Below are positions 42,231 to 50,356 of a stretch of 64,000 nt of DNA, piece after piece; positions within the stretch are counted from its first letter, which is position 1, and every line of letters begins with the position of its first letter. The notes under the pieces were generated by a model. That model was not told the DNA's origin, searched no databases, and was given only the letters and a program-made list of their open reading frames with translations. This DNA is from Candidatus Peregrinibacteria bacterium. GTDB lineage: Bacteria; Patescibacteriota; Gracilibacteria; UBA1369. The position numbers and the translations under genes were made by a program. The DNA lies in assembly GCA_003153355.1 (NCBI GenBank), contig PLYH01000002.1, positions 173,350 to 237,349 on the forward strand. The letters run 5' to 3'.

Positions 42231-43415
42231 ATGAAAGACATCTTCTCCTCCAAAGTCCACATCCCGCCTTCCGCTACGGTTACGATCAATTCGATCGCGC
42301 AGCAGAAGAAAAAAGCGGGCCAGCGCGTGTATAACCTCAGCGCGGGCGAACCGATCATGAACACCGCTCAGTACCTCAAGGAAACCGTGGATTGGGCCAT
42401 GGAGCACGGCGAAACATTGTATCCGCCGGTTGCCGGCATCGATGAACTCCGCAACCGCGCATCCCTGTGGATGAACGACCTCTACCAGACCAATTATCAG
42501 GTCAAAAACACGCTCATCACCTGCGGCGGCAAGTTCGGCATTTATCTGCTTTTGCAATCGCTGCTCAATGACGGCGATGAAGTCATTGTGATAAGCCCTT
42601 ATTGGGTTTCCTATCCGCCGATGGTTTCTCTTTTTGGGGGACGGCCGGTTATCGTGCAGACGGAAGAAAAAGACGGCTGGAAAGTCCGGCCCGAGCAAAT
42701 CGCTGCAGCGTGCAGCGAAAAAACCAAGTTACTTATTTTCAATAATGGTTCCAATCCCACGGGCGTTTTGTACGAAGAGCAGGAGCTGCGGGACATTCTC
42801 AAAGTCTGCAAAGAAAAAAATATTCTCATCATGTCCGACGAAGTTTACAGCGGCCTGACCTACGACAAAAAAGATTATGTTTCCTGCGGAGCTTTTTGGG
42901 ATCACTCCGACTCCGTCGTCGTGATCCAGAGCTGTTCTAAAAACTTCGGCATGACAGGCTGGCGCGTCGGCATCGTGTTTGCGCCTGAAGAAATCACGAA
43001 AAAACTCATCACCGTTCAGGGCCAGAGCATCACGGGAACGAGCATCATCAGCCAGTGGGCCGCAGTCGCAGCCATCGAAAAAGCTCACAAAATTACTCCG
43101 GAAATCAACAAGGAAATGAAACACCGCCGCGACGTTTTCACCGACACTTTCAACGAACTTTTCCCTGGCGCAAATTTACAGGCGCCGCACTCCGCCTTCT
43201 ACAGTTTCATTCCGCTCAAAGCTTTCGGCACCTATCACGACGACGACGTAAAATTCTGCGAACGGGCACTGGAAGATGGCAATGTTGCAATGGTTCCGGG
43301 TTCCGCATTCGGAAAACCCGGCTACGTCCGCACATCATTCGGCGCCAAACCGGAAGAATTGATCGATGCCATAAAAGCGCTTGCAGACTACGCAAACAAG
43401 CACGCAAAGAAATAA
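42231..43415 (+). CDS. Class I PLP aminotransferase (aspartate/aromatic type)
   Basis: The product (394 aa) belongs to the AspC-like fold-type I aminotransferases. It contains NLSAGEPIMNTAQYLKE, YPPVAGIDELRN, NNGSNPTGVLYEE, SDEVYSGLTYD, the PLP-lysine motif SCSKNFGMTGWRVG and the carboxylate-binding Arg in GYVRTSFG. At the end of an aro operon it most likely converts phenylpyruvate to phenylalanine (and hydroxyphenylpyruvate to tyrosine, or prephenate to arogenate). The sequence alone does not separate aspartate from aromatic specificity. Confidence 0.88.
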   Translation: MKDIFSSKVHIPPSATVTINSIAQQKKKAGQRVYNLSAGEPIMNTAQYLKETVDWAMEHGETLYPPVAGIDELRNRASLWMNDLYQTNYQVKNTLITCGGKFGIYLLLQSLLNDGDEVIVISPYWVSYPPMVSLFGGRPVIVQTEEKDGWKVRPEQIAAACSEKTKLLIFNNGSNPTGVLYEEQELRDILKVCKEKNILIMSDEVYSGLTYDKKDYVSCGAFWDHSDSVVVIQSCSKNFGMTGWRVGIVFAPEEITKKLITVQGQSITGTSIISQWAAVAAIEKAHKITPEINKEMKHRRDVFTDTFNELFPGANLQAPHSAFYSFIPLKAFGTYHDDDVKFCERALEDGNVAMVPGSAFGKPGYVRTSFGAKPEELIDAIKALADYANKHAKK

Positions 43416-43454
43416 TTTTACTCCGCTTCCCCGCACCAAGTCATTCAATTTAAG

Positions 43455-43484
43455 TTGACAGGTTTATAAAAATGCCTTGATTAT
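43455..43484 (+). promoter_or_regulatory. Promoter ahead of the high-GC gene leader
   Basis: A perfect TTGACA (43455-43460) and GATTAT (43479-43484) are separated by 18 bases. The resulting RNA would have a leader of about 290 nt before the ATG at 43782. Confidence 0.6.
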
Positions 43485-43781
43485 CCTCCGCGTTTTCGGT
43501 TTAATAGCCGTTGCGTGTTTTTTCACGCATGCTGATCTTTCACAACAATGTAGTTTTTTACTTGAGACATGTCTCCCGCAAGGGACGGCATGAAAATATT
43601 TCCAAATTCCGATGGTGCGAAATTGGAGACAAACCCGGTGCTTTATGCAAAGGGTCTATAGATTTGTCTTCAGTTTCGCACTATCGGATCGATCTGATAG
43701 TGTACGGCATACTAGGAGGGGGGTTCCCGTCCTGTACTCCGTTTCAACGCAAACGCAGTTCTATTGGAATCTGGTGACATC
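43485..43781 (+). other. Long structured leader without a gene
   Basis: No convincing protein is encoded here. Three inverted repeats stand out: TGCGTG/CACGCA at 43512-43529 around a T6 loop, the 12-bp palindrome GAGACATGTCTC at 43564-43575, and a 24-bp palindrome with a single mismatch at 43679-43702. A purine run AGGAGGGGGG at about 43714-43723 is too far from any ATG to be a normal ribosome site. A weak GGTGA sits 4 bases before the start at 43782. The layout suggests a regulated 5' leader or an operator. It matches no riboswitch class I know. Confidence 0.45.
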
Positions 43782-44516
43782 ATGAACCCGAAGAAGAACA
43801 TCATCAAGTCCGACGTCCACAACGTCTGCACGACCGTCTCGCAGGAGGCGGTGTTCAAGGGCACGTTCGACACCATCGAGCGCAACGACCCGAAGACGTT
43901 CCGTCGGTATCTCGGTTTCGTCGCGATGGCGATTGTCGCGGGCTACGATAGCCCCGCAATCAAGGCCGTTCGCAGCGAGATCAAGGGCACGGAAGAAGGC
44001 CACCGCGTTGACGCGGCGGTCGAGTACATCGAGCAGCGCGGCATCGCGCTCTCGCCGGTCGGCAAGGCGTGGGGGATTCTCCACAACTGCCTTTCCGCCG
44101 CCGTCGCTCCGCACCAGCTCGACAACGAGCAGGAGCAGATCTTCGGCAGCAACGCCAGCCAGAAGCACAAGCCGCTCATCGACACGTCGGGCCATCTCGC
44201 ATGGTTCCAGGCGCAGAACCTCGCCGCGTTCGAAGTCAGCGGTTCGGAAGGTCGCACTGCCGCGGAGCTCAATTACGAGCACCTCAGCCAGTACGGCACT
44301 CCGGACAACAACGCGTACGCGACGATGCTGGCGCTCTCCATGAAGGAGGCGCTCGACGTCCGCACGCTCAACGAGACGTTCCCGCGCATTCGCCGCGAGA
44401 ACGCAAACGTTCCGGAGCTTCCGCAGAACGTCGTCCAGACGGCCCGCGACTTCGTCGTCGCTGGCCAGCACCGCAACGGGAACGGCCAGAGCCGCACCCA
44501 CCAGCCCCGCGTCTAG
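43782..44516 (+). CDS. High-GC protein of unknown function (244 aa)
   Basis: I do not recognise this protein. It is soluble and predicted helical, with phrases such as KTFRRYLGFVAMAIVAGYDSP, GKAWGILHNCLSAAVAPHQL and HLSQYGTPDNNAYATMLALS. It ends in a Gly/Asn/Arg-rich tail (GQHRNGNGQSRTHQPRV). Composition differs sharply from the neighbours: the line 43981-44040 counts about 40 G+C of 60, and AAG, GAG and CTC dominate. That gives strong antisense frames, which are artefacts. Together with the gene at 16164 it is one of two isolated high-GC genes in the window. Its own promoter, leader and 3' hairpin mark it as a self-contained acquired unit. Confidence 0.7.
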   Translation: MNPKKNIIKSDVHNVCTTVSQEAVFKGTFDTIERNDPKTFRRYLGFVAMAIVAGYDSPAIKAVRSEIKGTEEGHRVDAAVEYIEQRGIALSPVGKAWGILHNCLSAAVAPHQLDNEQEQIFGSNASQKHKPLIDTSGHLAWFQAQNLAAFEVSGSEGRTAAELNYEHLSQYGTPDNNAYATMLALSMKEALDVRTLNETFPRIRRENANVPELPQNVVQTARDFVVAGQHRNGNGQSRTHQPRV

Positions 44517-44571
44517 TTCGCAAGAACGACGCACAGGGAGGGGATCTCAGAAAAAACCACAGTGAAACAGC

Positions 44572-44609
44572 ATGGTCCCGCGCGTTCAATTCGAACGCGC
44601 CGGGACCAT
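44572..44609 (+). terminator. Long hairpin after the high-GC gene
   Basis: A 16-bp stem with one bulged C (44572-44587 with 44593-44609) closes the 5-base loop AATTC. It has no T run after it, so it may be a processing or stabilising hairpin rather than a classical terminator. Confidence 0.6.
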
Positions 44610-44644
44610 ACTCTATTCCAAATCCATTTCCACATTATTCAAAA

Positions 44645-44671
44645 CCCACCGATAAACTTCGGCGGTTGTTT
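44645..44671. terminator. Bidirectional terminator-like hairpin
   Basis: CCACCGA pairs with TCGGCGG (one G-T type mismatch) around ~44647-44666. T-rich sequence follows on the plus strand and GTTTTG on the minus strand. It could end both the high-GC gene and the flavoprotein gene that stops at 44693. Confidence 0.5.
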
Positions 44672-44692
44672 TTCGTAATATCAGGTTCAATT

Positions 44693-46015
44693 TTATTCGT
44701 TCATCTGTTTTGCCGCGTTCTCTCCCGCAAGCCTTCCCGTGGCCCAGGAAGCCTGTAAATTGAATCCGCCGGTAAATCCGTCGATGTCCAGAATCTCACC
44801 CGCAAAATACAAGCCCGGGCATATTTTTGATTCCATAGTGTTCGTATTTACCTCATCCAGAAGCACTCCGCCGGCTGTCACAAATTCGTCGCCCGCGCCG
44901 CGCCCGACCACTGAAAGCTTAAAATTCTGCATAAGATCCAGTATTTTTTCGCGTATTTCCCGGTCCATTTTTCCCACGGAAAGTTCGGAATCAGCCTTCA
45001 GAATTTCCACGAAAACTCCGCACAGTGATTTCGGCAAAAACATATCCAGAAAATTCACGAGAAATTTTTTCCCATTCTTATCCGCCATATCCATAAAACG
45101 TTTTTTCAAAGTTTCCGCATTTTCATCAGGGAAAAAATTCACACTGAGTTCCATCGGTTTATTGCGGTCGTAAGTTTCAAAGGAAGCCGCTGCGGACATG
45201 GCAAAAACCGCTGGACCGCTCACACCGTGATGCGTAAAAACTCCCGGCCCTGTGCGTTTATATTCGCGCTCGCCGTCAAAACTTTTCAAGCGCAGTTCGG
45301 TTTTTTCAAAAGAAACCCCGGCCAAAGATTTGATCCATTGATCGCTCACCACAAACGAATTCAATGAAGGCGAAAGAGGCGTAACGGTATGTCCGAAATA
45401 TTTGGCGAAAGCATAGCCGTCTCCCGTTGAACCAGTGTGGCGGTACGCATTGCCGCCGGTGGTAATAATCACCGCGTCAGTCTCAAAAGTTCGCTCGTCT
45501 TTTAACTTCAATAAAAATTTTTGAGCGGAAGCGGCTTGCTCTCCACCCGCCGAATCTCCTTTCATGCTGACCAGTTCAATCACATTCGCGTTCGTAAAAA
45601 TTTGCACTCCGAGCCTGCGCAGCTCATTCTCAAGCGCTCCCACAACATCCTTTCCATTGTTAGAAACCGGAAAAATTCTCAAGTCCTCCTCAATTTTAAG
45701 AGGAACTCCGTGCGACTCAAACCACTCCTTCACTTTTTCCGGAGGGAATCTGAACATCGCGGACATCAAAAATTTCGCGCCTCTCGGATAGTTTTCCAGA
45801 AGCTTCCGTACGTCAAAAATCCCGGTGGTCACGTTGCATCGCCCGCCGCCGCTGATCAAAACCTTCGCGCCCAGATAGGTATTTTTCTCAAACAGCAAAA
45901 CATCGGTGCCATTTTCTTCTTCAGCACTTCGCGATTTCGCACCTTCTTCAGCGGCCGCTACGGCAGCCATCATTCCGGCCGCGCCTCCGCCCAAAATAGC
46001 AATCGTACGTTTCAT
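44693..46015 (-). CDS. FAD-dependent oxidoreductase, HI0933/BaiN family
   Basis: The product (440 aa) is a flavoprotein of the HI0933-like family. It has the N-terminal Rossmann motif AILGGGAAGMMAAVAAAEEG, LLFEKNTYLGAKVLISGGGRCNVT, VIITTGGNAYRHTGSTGDG, and the C-terminal GLYFAGEILDIDGFTGGFNL-x-WATGRLAGE stretch. Members are NAD(P)/FAD enzymes of mostly unknown substrate; some reduce bile acid intermediates. Here an insertion (SRSAEEENGTD, ~residues 28-38) splits the second strand of the Rossmann fold. It follows the 515-aa gene by 16 bases on the same strand. Confidence 0.9.
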   Translation of the reverse strand: MKRTIAILGGGAAGMMAAVAAAEEGAKSRSAEEENGTDVLLFEKNTYLGAKVLISGGGRCNVTTGIFDVRKLLENYPRGAKFLMSAMFRFPPEKVKEWFESHGVPLKIEEDLRIFPVSNNGKDVVGALENELRRLGVQIFTNANVIELVSMKGDSAGGEQAASAQKFLLKLKDERTFETDAVIITTGGNAYRHTGSTGDGYAFAKYFGHTVTPLSPSLNSFVVSDQWIKSLAGVSFEKTELRLKSFDGEREYKRTGPGVFTHHGVSGPAVFAMSAAASFETYDRNKPMELSVNFFPDENAETLKKRFMDMADKNGKKFLVNFLDMFLPKSLCGVFVEILKADSELSVGKMDREIREKILDLMQNFKLSVVGRGAGDEFVTAGGVLLDEVNTNTMESKICPGLYFAGEILDIDGFTGGFNLQASWATGRLAGENAAKQMNE

Positions 46016-46031
46016 GCGAACAGCATACCAC

Positions 46032-47579
46032 TTAATCCTTTATCCGATCACCCAGATAGCCTCTCCCGCTGTTTTTAGAATCATACTGCGGATATTTCAT
46101 TTCAACCTCCGGCAGTTTGGTTCCGGAATTATCGACAAATTCTCTCGAAATTTTATGGAGCTCTTCGCGATGCTCATCATAGAGTCTTTTTTCCTGCTCA
46201 AAAATGATGATTGCGCGCTGTGCAACCTGATCGGCAGCCAGGTCTTTCGGAATAGGTTTATGCCCTGTTTTTAGGCCTTCCCTGGGGTTTTTTCTAAGCT
46301 TGGCATCAGGATGATTCGAAAAATTTTCCGTAGCAACTTCGTCCATTACTTTCAAACCGTTTGCGCGCCAGTAAAATCTCAATTTTTGCAGCATCCAGGG
46401 ATGGATTTCCTTCAAATTCAAAAAATGTCCCTGAAGACTCCAGCGCACTTCATCGTCACTGTCGGCCATTTCGCCATCCATAAGTTTTAAGAGTTCCAGC
46501 TGGTTGCGCAAAGCCATATATTTCCCCGGTGAGATTTTTGCGGCGCTGCGTAAAAATTGAAAGATTTTTTGACGGATCTGTTCTTCATCTTTTTCGTTGA
46601 ACTGGGCATCAAAACCTTCTTTCACAAAAAGATCGCGCAGATTTGCCAGCAGCCCGGGATCAAGAATTACGGCATCCTCCAATGCTTTCTTTGCTTCTTC
46701 AACAATTCCGGGATCGCTGTCCGCCTCATCTTTATCCTTAAAAAATCCAAGTTTCAGGAGGTGATTTCTGGCCCTGAAATACATTTCAGGATGTTCACCG
46801 AACAATTTTCTTAAAGGTTCACGGAAAGCATTTTTCACTTCGGGCGCCTGGAAAATTTCTGCTGGAACATCCAGAAGATCCTCAGATTCAAACAATTTGA
46901 TTGCCCCTGCGTATATAAAACATTCCGCGATTTTTTCCGGTTCTTTACTCATGAGAGCATTCTCAAAAGCAAGCTCCGCCTCGGTTTTAATGATGGTAAA
47001 AAAGGCTTCACGGTAAGCGCCCTCGCCGTTGTAGGGTTTATAATGATCACGGAACCCAAGCATGATTTTTCTCCATTTTCGGAACTCGCCTTGTTCCAGC
47101 AAGTGGCGGTATTTGCCGGCAACATATTTTGCGTACTCTTCAACGGCAATCAGACCGTTATTTTCATCAAGTTTCTCAGCGGTCGATTCAGGCTTCTCTA
47201 AAAAGGCACGAAGATCTTCACCTTTCATTGCAGCCTTCTTGGCACCGCGCAGGCGCCGGTCATTTTCTTCTTCTTTGATGTCATGCATCGTTACCGGTGG
47301 AATATGTTCCATACCCAAAAAATCAGAGAGCCACTTATGGCGTTCCGCGAAGTTTCTGAAATCATTGCGCATAATTCTCCGGAGGGCATGAATGTTTTGA
47401 ACGGAAATTCTTTTATCAACAAACTCCGCAAGTTCTTCAGGACTTTTCACCCCGAACGCTCCGGCTTCGTCTTCTTCACGCACACTCGCTAAACGGTGGA
47501 CACCAGAATCCGCTTCATCACCATAGAGTGAATCTTCGTTTAGGACTTTTCCTTTATGTTCATCTTTTTCATCCGACAT
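46032..47579 (-). CDS. Hypothetical helical protein (515 aa)
   Basis: I do not recognise this protein. It is soluble, Glu/Lys/Asp-rich, and almost entirely helical, with many short amphipathic helices that resemble a helical-repeat fold (e.g. KYRHLLEQGEFRKWRKIMLG, ECFIYAGAIKLFESEDLLD). The N-terminal ~45 residues are acidic and disordered. The C-terminus ends in a small Gly/Arg-rich stretch (KNSGRGYLGDRIKD). It heads a two-gene operon with the flavoprotein and has a clear promoter. It has no signal or membrane segment. Confidence 0.7.
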   Translation of the reverse strand: MSDEKDEHKGKVLNEDSLYGDEADSGVHRLASVREEDEAGAFGVKSPEELAEFVDKRISVQNIHALRRIMRNDFRNFAERHKWLSDFLGMEHIPPVTMHDIKEEENDRRLRGAKKAAMKGEDLRAFLEKPESTAEKLDENNGLIAVEEYAKYVAGKYRHLLEQGEFRKWRKIMLGFRDHYKPYNGEGAYREAFFTIIKTEAELAFENALMSKEPEKIAECFIYAGAIKLFESEDLLDVPAEIFQAPEVKNAFREPLRKLFGEHPEMYFRARNHLLKLGFFKDKDEADSDPGIVEEAKKALEDAVILDPGLLANLRDLFVKEGFDAQFNEKDEEQIRQKIFQFLRSAAKISPGKYMALRNQLELLKLMDGEMADSDDEVRWSLQGHFLNLKEIHPWMLQKLRFYWRANGLKVMDEVATENFSNHPDAKLRKNPREGLKTGHKPIPKDLAADQVAQRAIIIFEQEKRLYDEHREELHKISREFVDNSGTKLPEVEMKYPQYDSKNSGRGYLGDRIKD

Positions 47580-47608
47580 ACCGAAAAATAAAAATTGGAA
47601 GGAGCAAT

Positions 47609-47637
47609 ACTATAATATCAAAGTGCAATTTAATCAA
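47609..47637 (-). promoter_or_regulatory. Promoter of the 47579-44693 operon
   Basis: On the minus strand, TTGATT (47637-47632), 17 bases, TATAGT (47614-47609). Start about 47602, leader ~23 nt. Confidence 0.7.
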
Positions 47638-47663
47638 GGGTCTGCCTCGGCCATCAAATGAGG

Positions 47664-48860
47664 TCAATCTTGAGCATCTTGATAAATCGCCCAGTCTCCT
47701 TTCCAGTTTTTGAAGCGGATAACCGGCCAGCCGTTTTGGTCTTGTTCATAAATAAAATCAGGAGTTCCTTCTTCGGATTCAGGCACGGTTTTTTTGCCGC
47801 TGTGAGCTGTAATAATATATTCAGGCATCGCCGTGTTGGATATCCGCCGTTTTAAACTGTTCCAGAGTTTCAGTCCGCGCTTCACGCTCGTCCGCTGATG
47901 TGCTGCGGCAGGAATATTCGGCATGTTGTGACTTAAATAGTAAGGTTTGACGCCACTGGTATAGAGTTCCATGAACAGCTCGCGCAAAACCTCCGCCGAA
48001 TCGTTCACGCCCTTAATGAGCGGCGTATCCGTCAGCAGCAAAGTTTTCGCACCGCCTGCGCGCACGCGCTCCACGGCATCAACAAAATCTTTCGTAATTT
48101 CCTGCGGATGAATCATATGAACCCCCATCTCTGTCACTTCATATTTTTTTAATAATCCGCAAAAATTTTCATCGATGCGGTAAGGATTATGCAGCCACGC
48201 GCGGGTATGAATGCGAATCGCCTTCACATGAGGAATCCCTCGCAAATCTTTCAGCATTTCTTCAACATTCGCGTTATCAAACAGCAATGGATCGCCACCG
48301 CTTAAAATAACTTCTTCAACTGAAGGCCGCTGCCTGATGGCCCCAATCGTTTGCGCCCAGTGCGGTCTTCCGCCGTGCCTTTCTTCCTGGGCATTGGATT
48401 GCAGCGAACGGAAACAGTACGTGCAGTAACCAAGGCACGCGTCGGCCGTCATCACCAAAACTCTATTATCATATTTATGCTGGGCGATGGGCGAAATCAT
48501 CTCTTCATCAATCTCCCAATTTTCATCAGCTTTTGAATATTCATCGGGCCGCGCATTATCGCTAAAATCTTTAAACATCGGGAAAACCTGCCTCCACACC
48601 GGCTCATTTTCCAGGGGATTTTCCTGCTCATCTTTCGTAACCAGCGCCGCAACGTAAGGCGTAATCAAAAAACGGAAGCCTTTTGATTCCCATGCTTCAG
48701 CCATTTTAAGCCATTCATCCGGAAACGACGGAAAAACTTTTTTCAATCCGAAACGGTTCCGCACGGCATTTTGCTGCTGCCAGATCCAGCTGTTCCATTG
48801 CGTTTCCGCAACGTCACGAAAGCATGCCGGCCGGTGTTGATACGCCTGAAAGGTTTTCAT
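47664..48860 (-). CDS. KamA-family radical SAM protein (lysine 2,3-aminomutase-like)
   Basis: The product (398 aa) has the N-terminal WNSWIWQQQNAVRNR typical of the family. The radical SAM cluster CLGYCTYC (142-149, C-x3-C-x2-C) is followed by VEEVILSGGDPLLFDN, IRIHTRAW, HMIHPQEITKDF and TPLIKGVND. The PLP-binding C-terminal region follows. Enzymes of this group move amino groups in lysine, glutamate or arginine; the substrate cannot be told here. The start at 48860 overlaps the upstream zincin-like gene by 47 bases; an earlier in-frame ATG at 48908 is less family-like. The gene pair is transcribed together. Confidence 0.85.
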   Translation of the reverse strand: MKTFQAYQHRPACFRDVAETQWNSWIWQQQNAVRNRFGLKKVFPSFPDEWLKMAEAWESKGFRFLITPYVAALVTKDEQENPLENEPVWRQVFPMFKDFSDNARPDEYSKADENWEIDEEMISPIAQHKYDNRVLVMTADACLGYCTYCFRSLQSNAQEERHGGRPHWAQTIGAIRQRPSVEEVILSGGDPLLFDNANVEEMLKDLRGIPHVKAIRIHTRAWLHNPYRIDENFCGLLKKYEVTEMGVHMIHPQEITKDFVDAVERVRAGGAKTLLLTDTPLIKGVNDSAEVLRELFMELYTSGVKPYYLSHNMPNIPAAAHQRTSVKRGLKLWNSLKRRISNTAMPEYIITAHSGKKTVPESEEGTPDFIYEQDQNGWPVIRFKNWKGDWAIYQDAQD

Positions 48861-49671
48861 CTCGGCCAAAATAACCTTGAACCTGCTCCAGGGCAATGCA
48901 TTCTGCAATGATTTTCCCCACCGCTTTTTCGGCGTCTTCTTTGCTTTCAGCCATCGGTTTCAGAGTTTTGATTTTTTCTTCGACCTCACCGCGCATATCC
49001 GCAATGTCGTCATCTTCCTCAGCCAGATGTTCATAAGTTTTTTGCAGCATCAAGGCTTCGGACAAATGCCGCAGCCTGGAAGTAAACAAAGAAACATTAT
49101 TCATATTGAACGCCTCGGCGAGCGAAGCTCCGGTCATCTTCATGCAAAGTTCATCAAGCTTTTCCGCCGCAGGAATCTCGCGGTCCGCATAGCCGCTTTT
49201 CGTTGAAAAACCATTTTCTTCCACGGTCAGAAGATCGGTAAAGCCTTCCACCCAGTCCACGCCTTCAAGATCAACCTGCATGGTCCGCAGTTCATCTTTC
49301 AGCACATTGAACTGGTCTTCGAATACCGTAATTTTTTTATCGCCAAGCTGCATAAAATTTCTGGTCTGTTTGTGTTTCAGTTCGTGTTTTGCCGCATGCA
49401 TAGCCCAGTCAAGGTGATCCAACGAATGCGCCGCCATAAAAGTTTTCAGCTCTCCGGTGGTGATAAACGCACCAATATGCGGATCGGCTTTTTGGAAAAC
49501 ATCAAACTTCAGTCCGGTCGCTGATTCGACTTTTTTCAGATTTTCAGATCGCAAAACGTCCACCTCCAAAGAACGCTTCTGATTTTGATCCAAAGCTTTC
49601 CCGTGCAGCCGTAAGATGTCTTTCGCCTGCTCCCCCGCTTCCCGGTAATGTTGTGATTCGATCACTTCCAT
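48814..49671 (-). CDS. Putative zinc metallopeptidase-like protein (285 aa)
   Basis: This unrecognised soluble protein contains HELKH at residues 96-100, inside a predicted helix (WAMHAAKHELKHKQ). EGFTD follows at 142-146 (WVEGFTDLLTVEENG). HExxH followed ~45 residues later by EG-x-T-E/D is the gluzincin arrangement, in which that Glu is the third zinc ligand. The C-terminal ~100 residues are helical and acidic. There is no signal peptide, so it would act in the cytoplasm. It is co-transcribed with the KamA-like gene. The enzymatic role is inference from the motif pair. Confidence 0.65.
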   Translation of the reverse strand: MEVIESQHYREAGEQAKDILRLHGKALDQNQKRSLEVDVLRSENLKKVESATGLKFDVFQKADPHIGAFITTGELKTFMAAHSLDHLDWAMHAAKHELKHKQTRNFMQLGDKKITVFEDQFNVLKDELRTMQVDLEGVDWVEGFTDLLTVEENGFSTKSGYADREIPAAEKLDELCMKMTGASLAEAFNMNNVSLFTSRLRHLSEALMLQKTYEHLAEEDDDIADMRGEVEEKIKTLKPMAESKEDAEKAVGKIIAECIALEQVQGYFGRDENLSGVSTPAGMLS

Positions 49672-49707
49672 CGCGGTGAGGATAATGAATTGTCCTTTGT
49701 CACCTTA

Positions 49708-49736
49708 GTTATCCGCCCAAAAATCGTTGAAGTCAA
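49708..49736 (-). promoter_or_regulatory. Promoter of the 49671-47664 operon
   Basis: On the minus strand, TTGACT (49736-49731), 17 bases, GATAAC (49713-49708). Start about 49701, leader ~30 nt. Confidence 0.6.
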
Positions 49737-49740
49737 CGCC

Positions 49741-49775
49741 AAAAAAGCCCCGCAAGCTCACGCAGCAGGGCTTTT
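49741..49775 (-). terminator. Terminator after the DUF1761 gene
   Basis: On the minus strand, AAAAGCCC (49775-49768) pairs with GGGCTTTT (from 49750), with an inner loop of about 17 bases, followed by a T run. Confidence 0.75.
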
Positions 49776-49792
49776 CATCTTCTTTAATTTTA

Positions 49793-50218
49793 TTAAGCAA
49801 CCCAAACGGCCAGAATCGCTCCAAAAATGAGCAGGCTGACCAGGTAGTATCCACAGTCAATCATCCAAAGCTGTAATTTTTTTCCGGTGAACATGGCATT
49901 GCCCAATGTTGCTGGAAGAATAAAACCAAGCCAAGCCCAAAAACCGGTAGCTGCACCGTCAATAGCGGTTTTAGCCATTGCGTAACCAATGAAGTGCGAA
50001 AGAATATACGCCATGACCAGACTGCAGATAAACATCACGATGTAAGCCGGGCCGGCCTTTTTTTGCATCTCTTTCATTTTGTGTTTGTCGCTCATGTCTA
50101 TGCCCATCATCTTGGACCATTGTTTCCCGAAAATTGGGCCATACCAAAGAAAACCCAGGGCCATATTGATGATGCCGCAAACAATAATCGCAGCATAATT
50201 AACGGTTGCTACTGGCAT
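49793..50218 (-). CDS. DUF1761 family membrane protein
   Basis: The product (141 aa) has four membrane helices: ~7-27 (NYAAIIVCGIINMALGFLWY), ~56-78, ~84-107 and ~115-140. The family hallmark GFLWYGPIFGKQWSKMMGID is at the first loop. Members are small integral membrane proteins of unknown function. The gene stands alone with a terminator after it. Identification rests on the characteristic N-terminal half. Confidence 0.85.
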   Translation of the reverse strand: MPVATVNYAAIIVCGIINMALGFLWYGPIFGKQWSKMMGIDMSDKHKMKEMQKKAGPAYIVMFICSLVMAYILSHFIGYAMAKTAIDGAATGFWAWLGFILPATLGNAMFTGKKLQLWMIDCGYYLVSLLIFGAILAVWVA

Positions 50219-50318
50219 AAAAAAATTTTAAGGAGTAAACGAAACAATTATCTCTTAAAAAATCATTCAATGCAAAGCAGTGTTTGTAATACTTTTTTCT
50301 GCTATTTGTTTGGAACAG

Positions 50319-50327
50319 TGTTAGAAT
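50319..50327 (+). promoter_or_regulatory. Extended -10 of the lipoprotein gene
   Basis: TGTTAGAAT, with transcription expected near 50334 and a 23-nt leader to the ATG at 50357. No clear -35. Confidence 0.55.
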
Positions 50328-50356
50328 TTCACTGAACTATTTTTTTTACAAAAACT

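Noticed and set aside
43511-43777. 88-aa frame in the leader of the high-GC gene
   Set aside because: It starts with TTG, is Cys/His/Arg-rich without pattern, and runs through the inverted repeats; more likely untranslated RNA.
43761-44534. Long antisense reading frame (257 aa) opposite the high-GC gene
   Set aside because: It is Arg/Val/Leu/Asp-rich, has no domain, and is the expected mirror frame of a GC-rich coding region; the plus-strand frame has the better start and leader.
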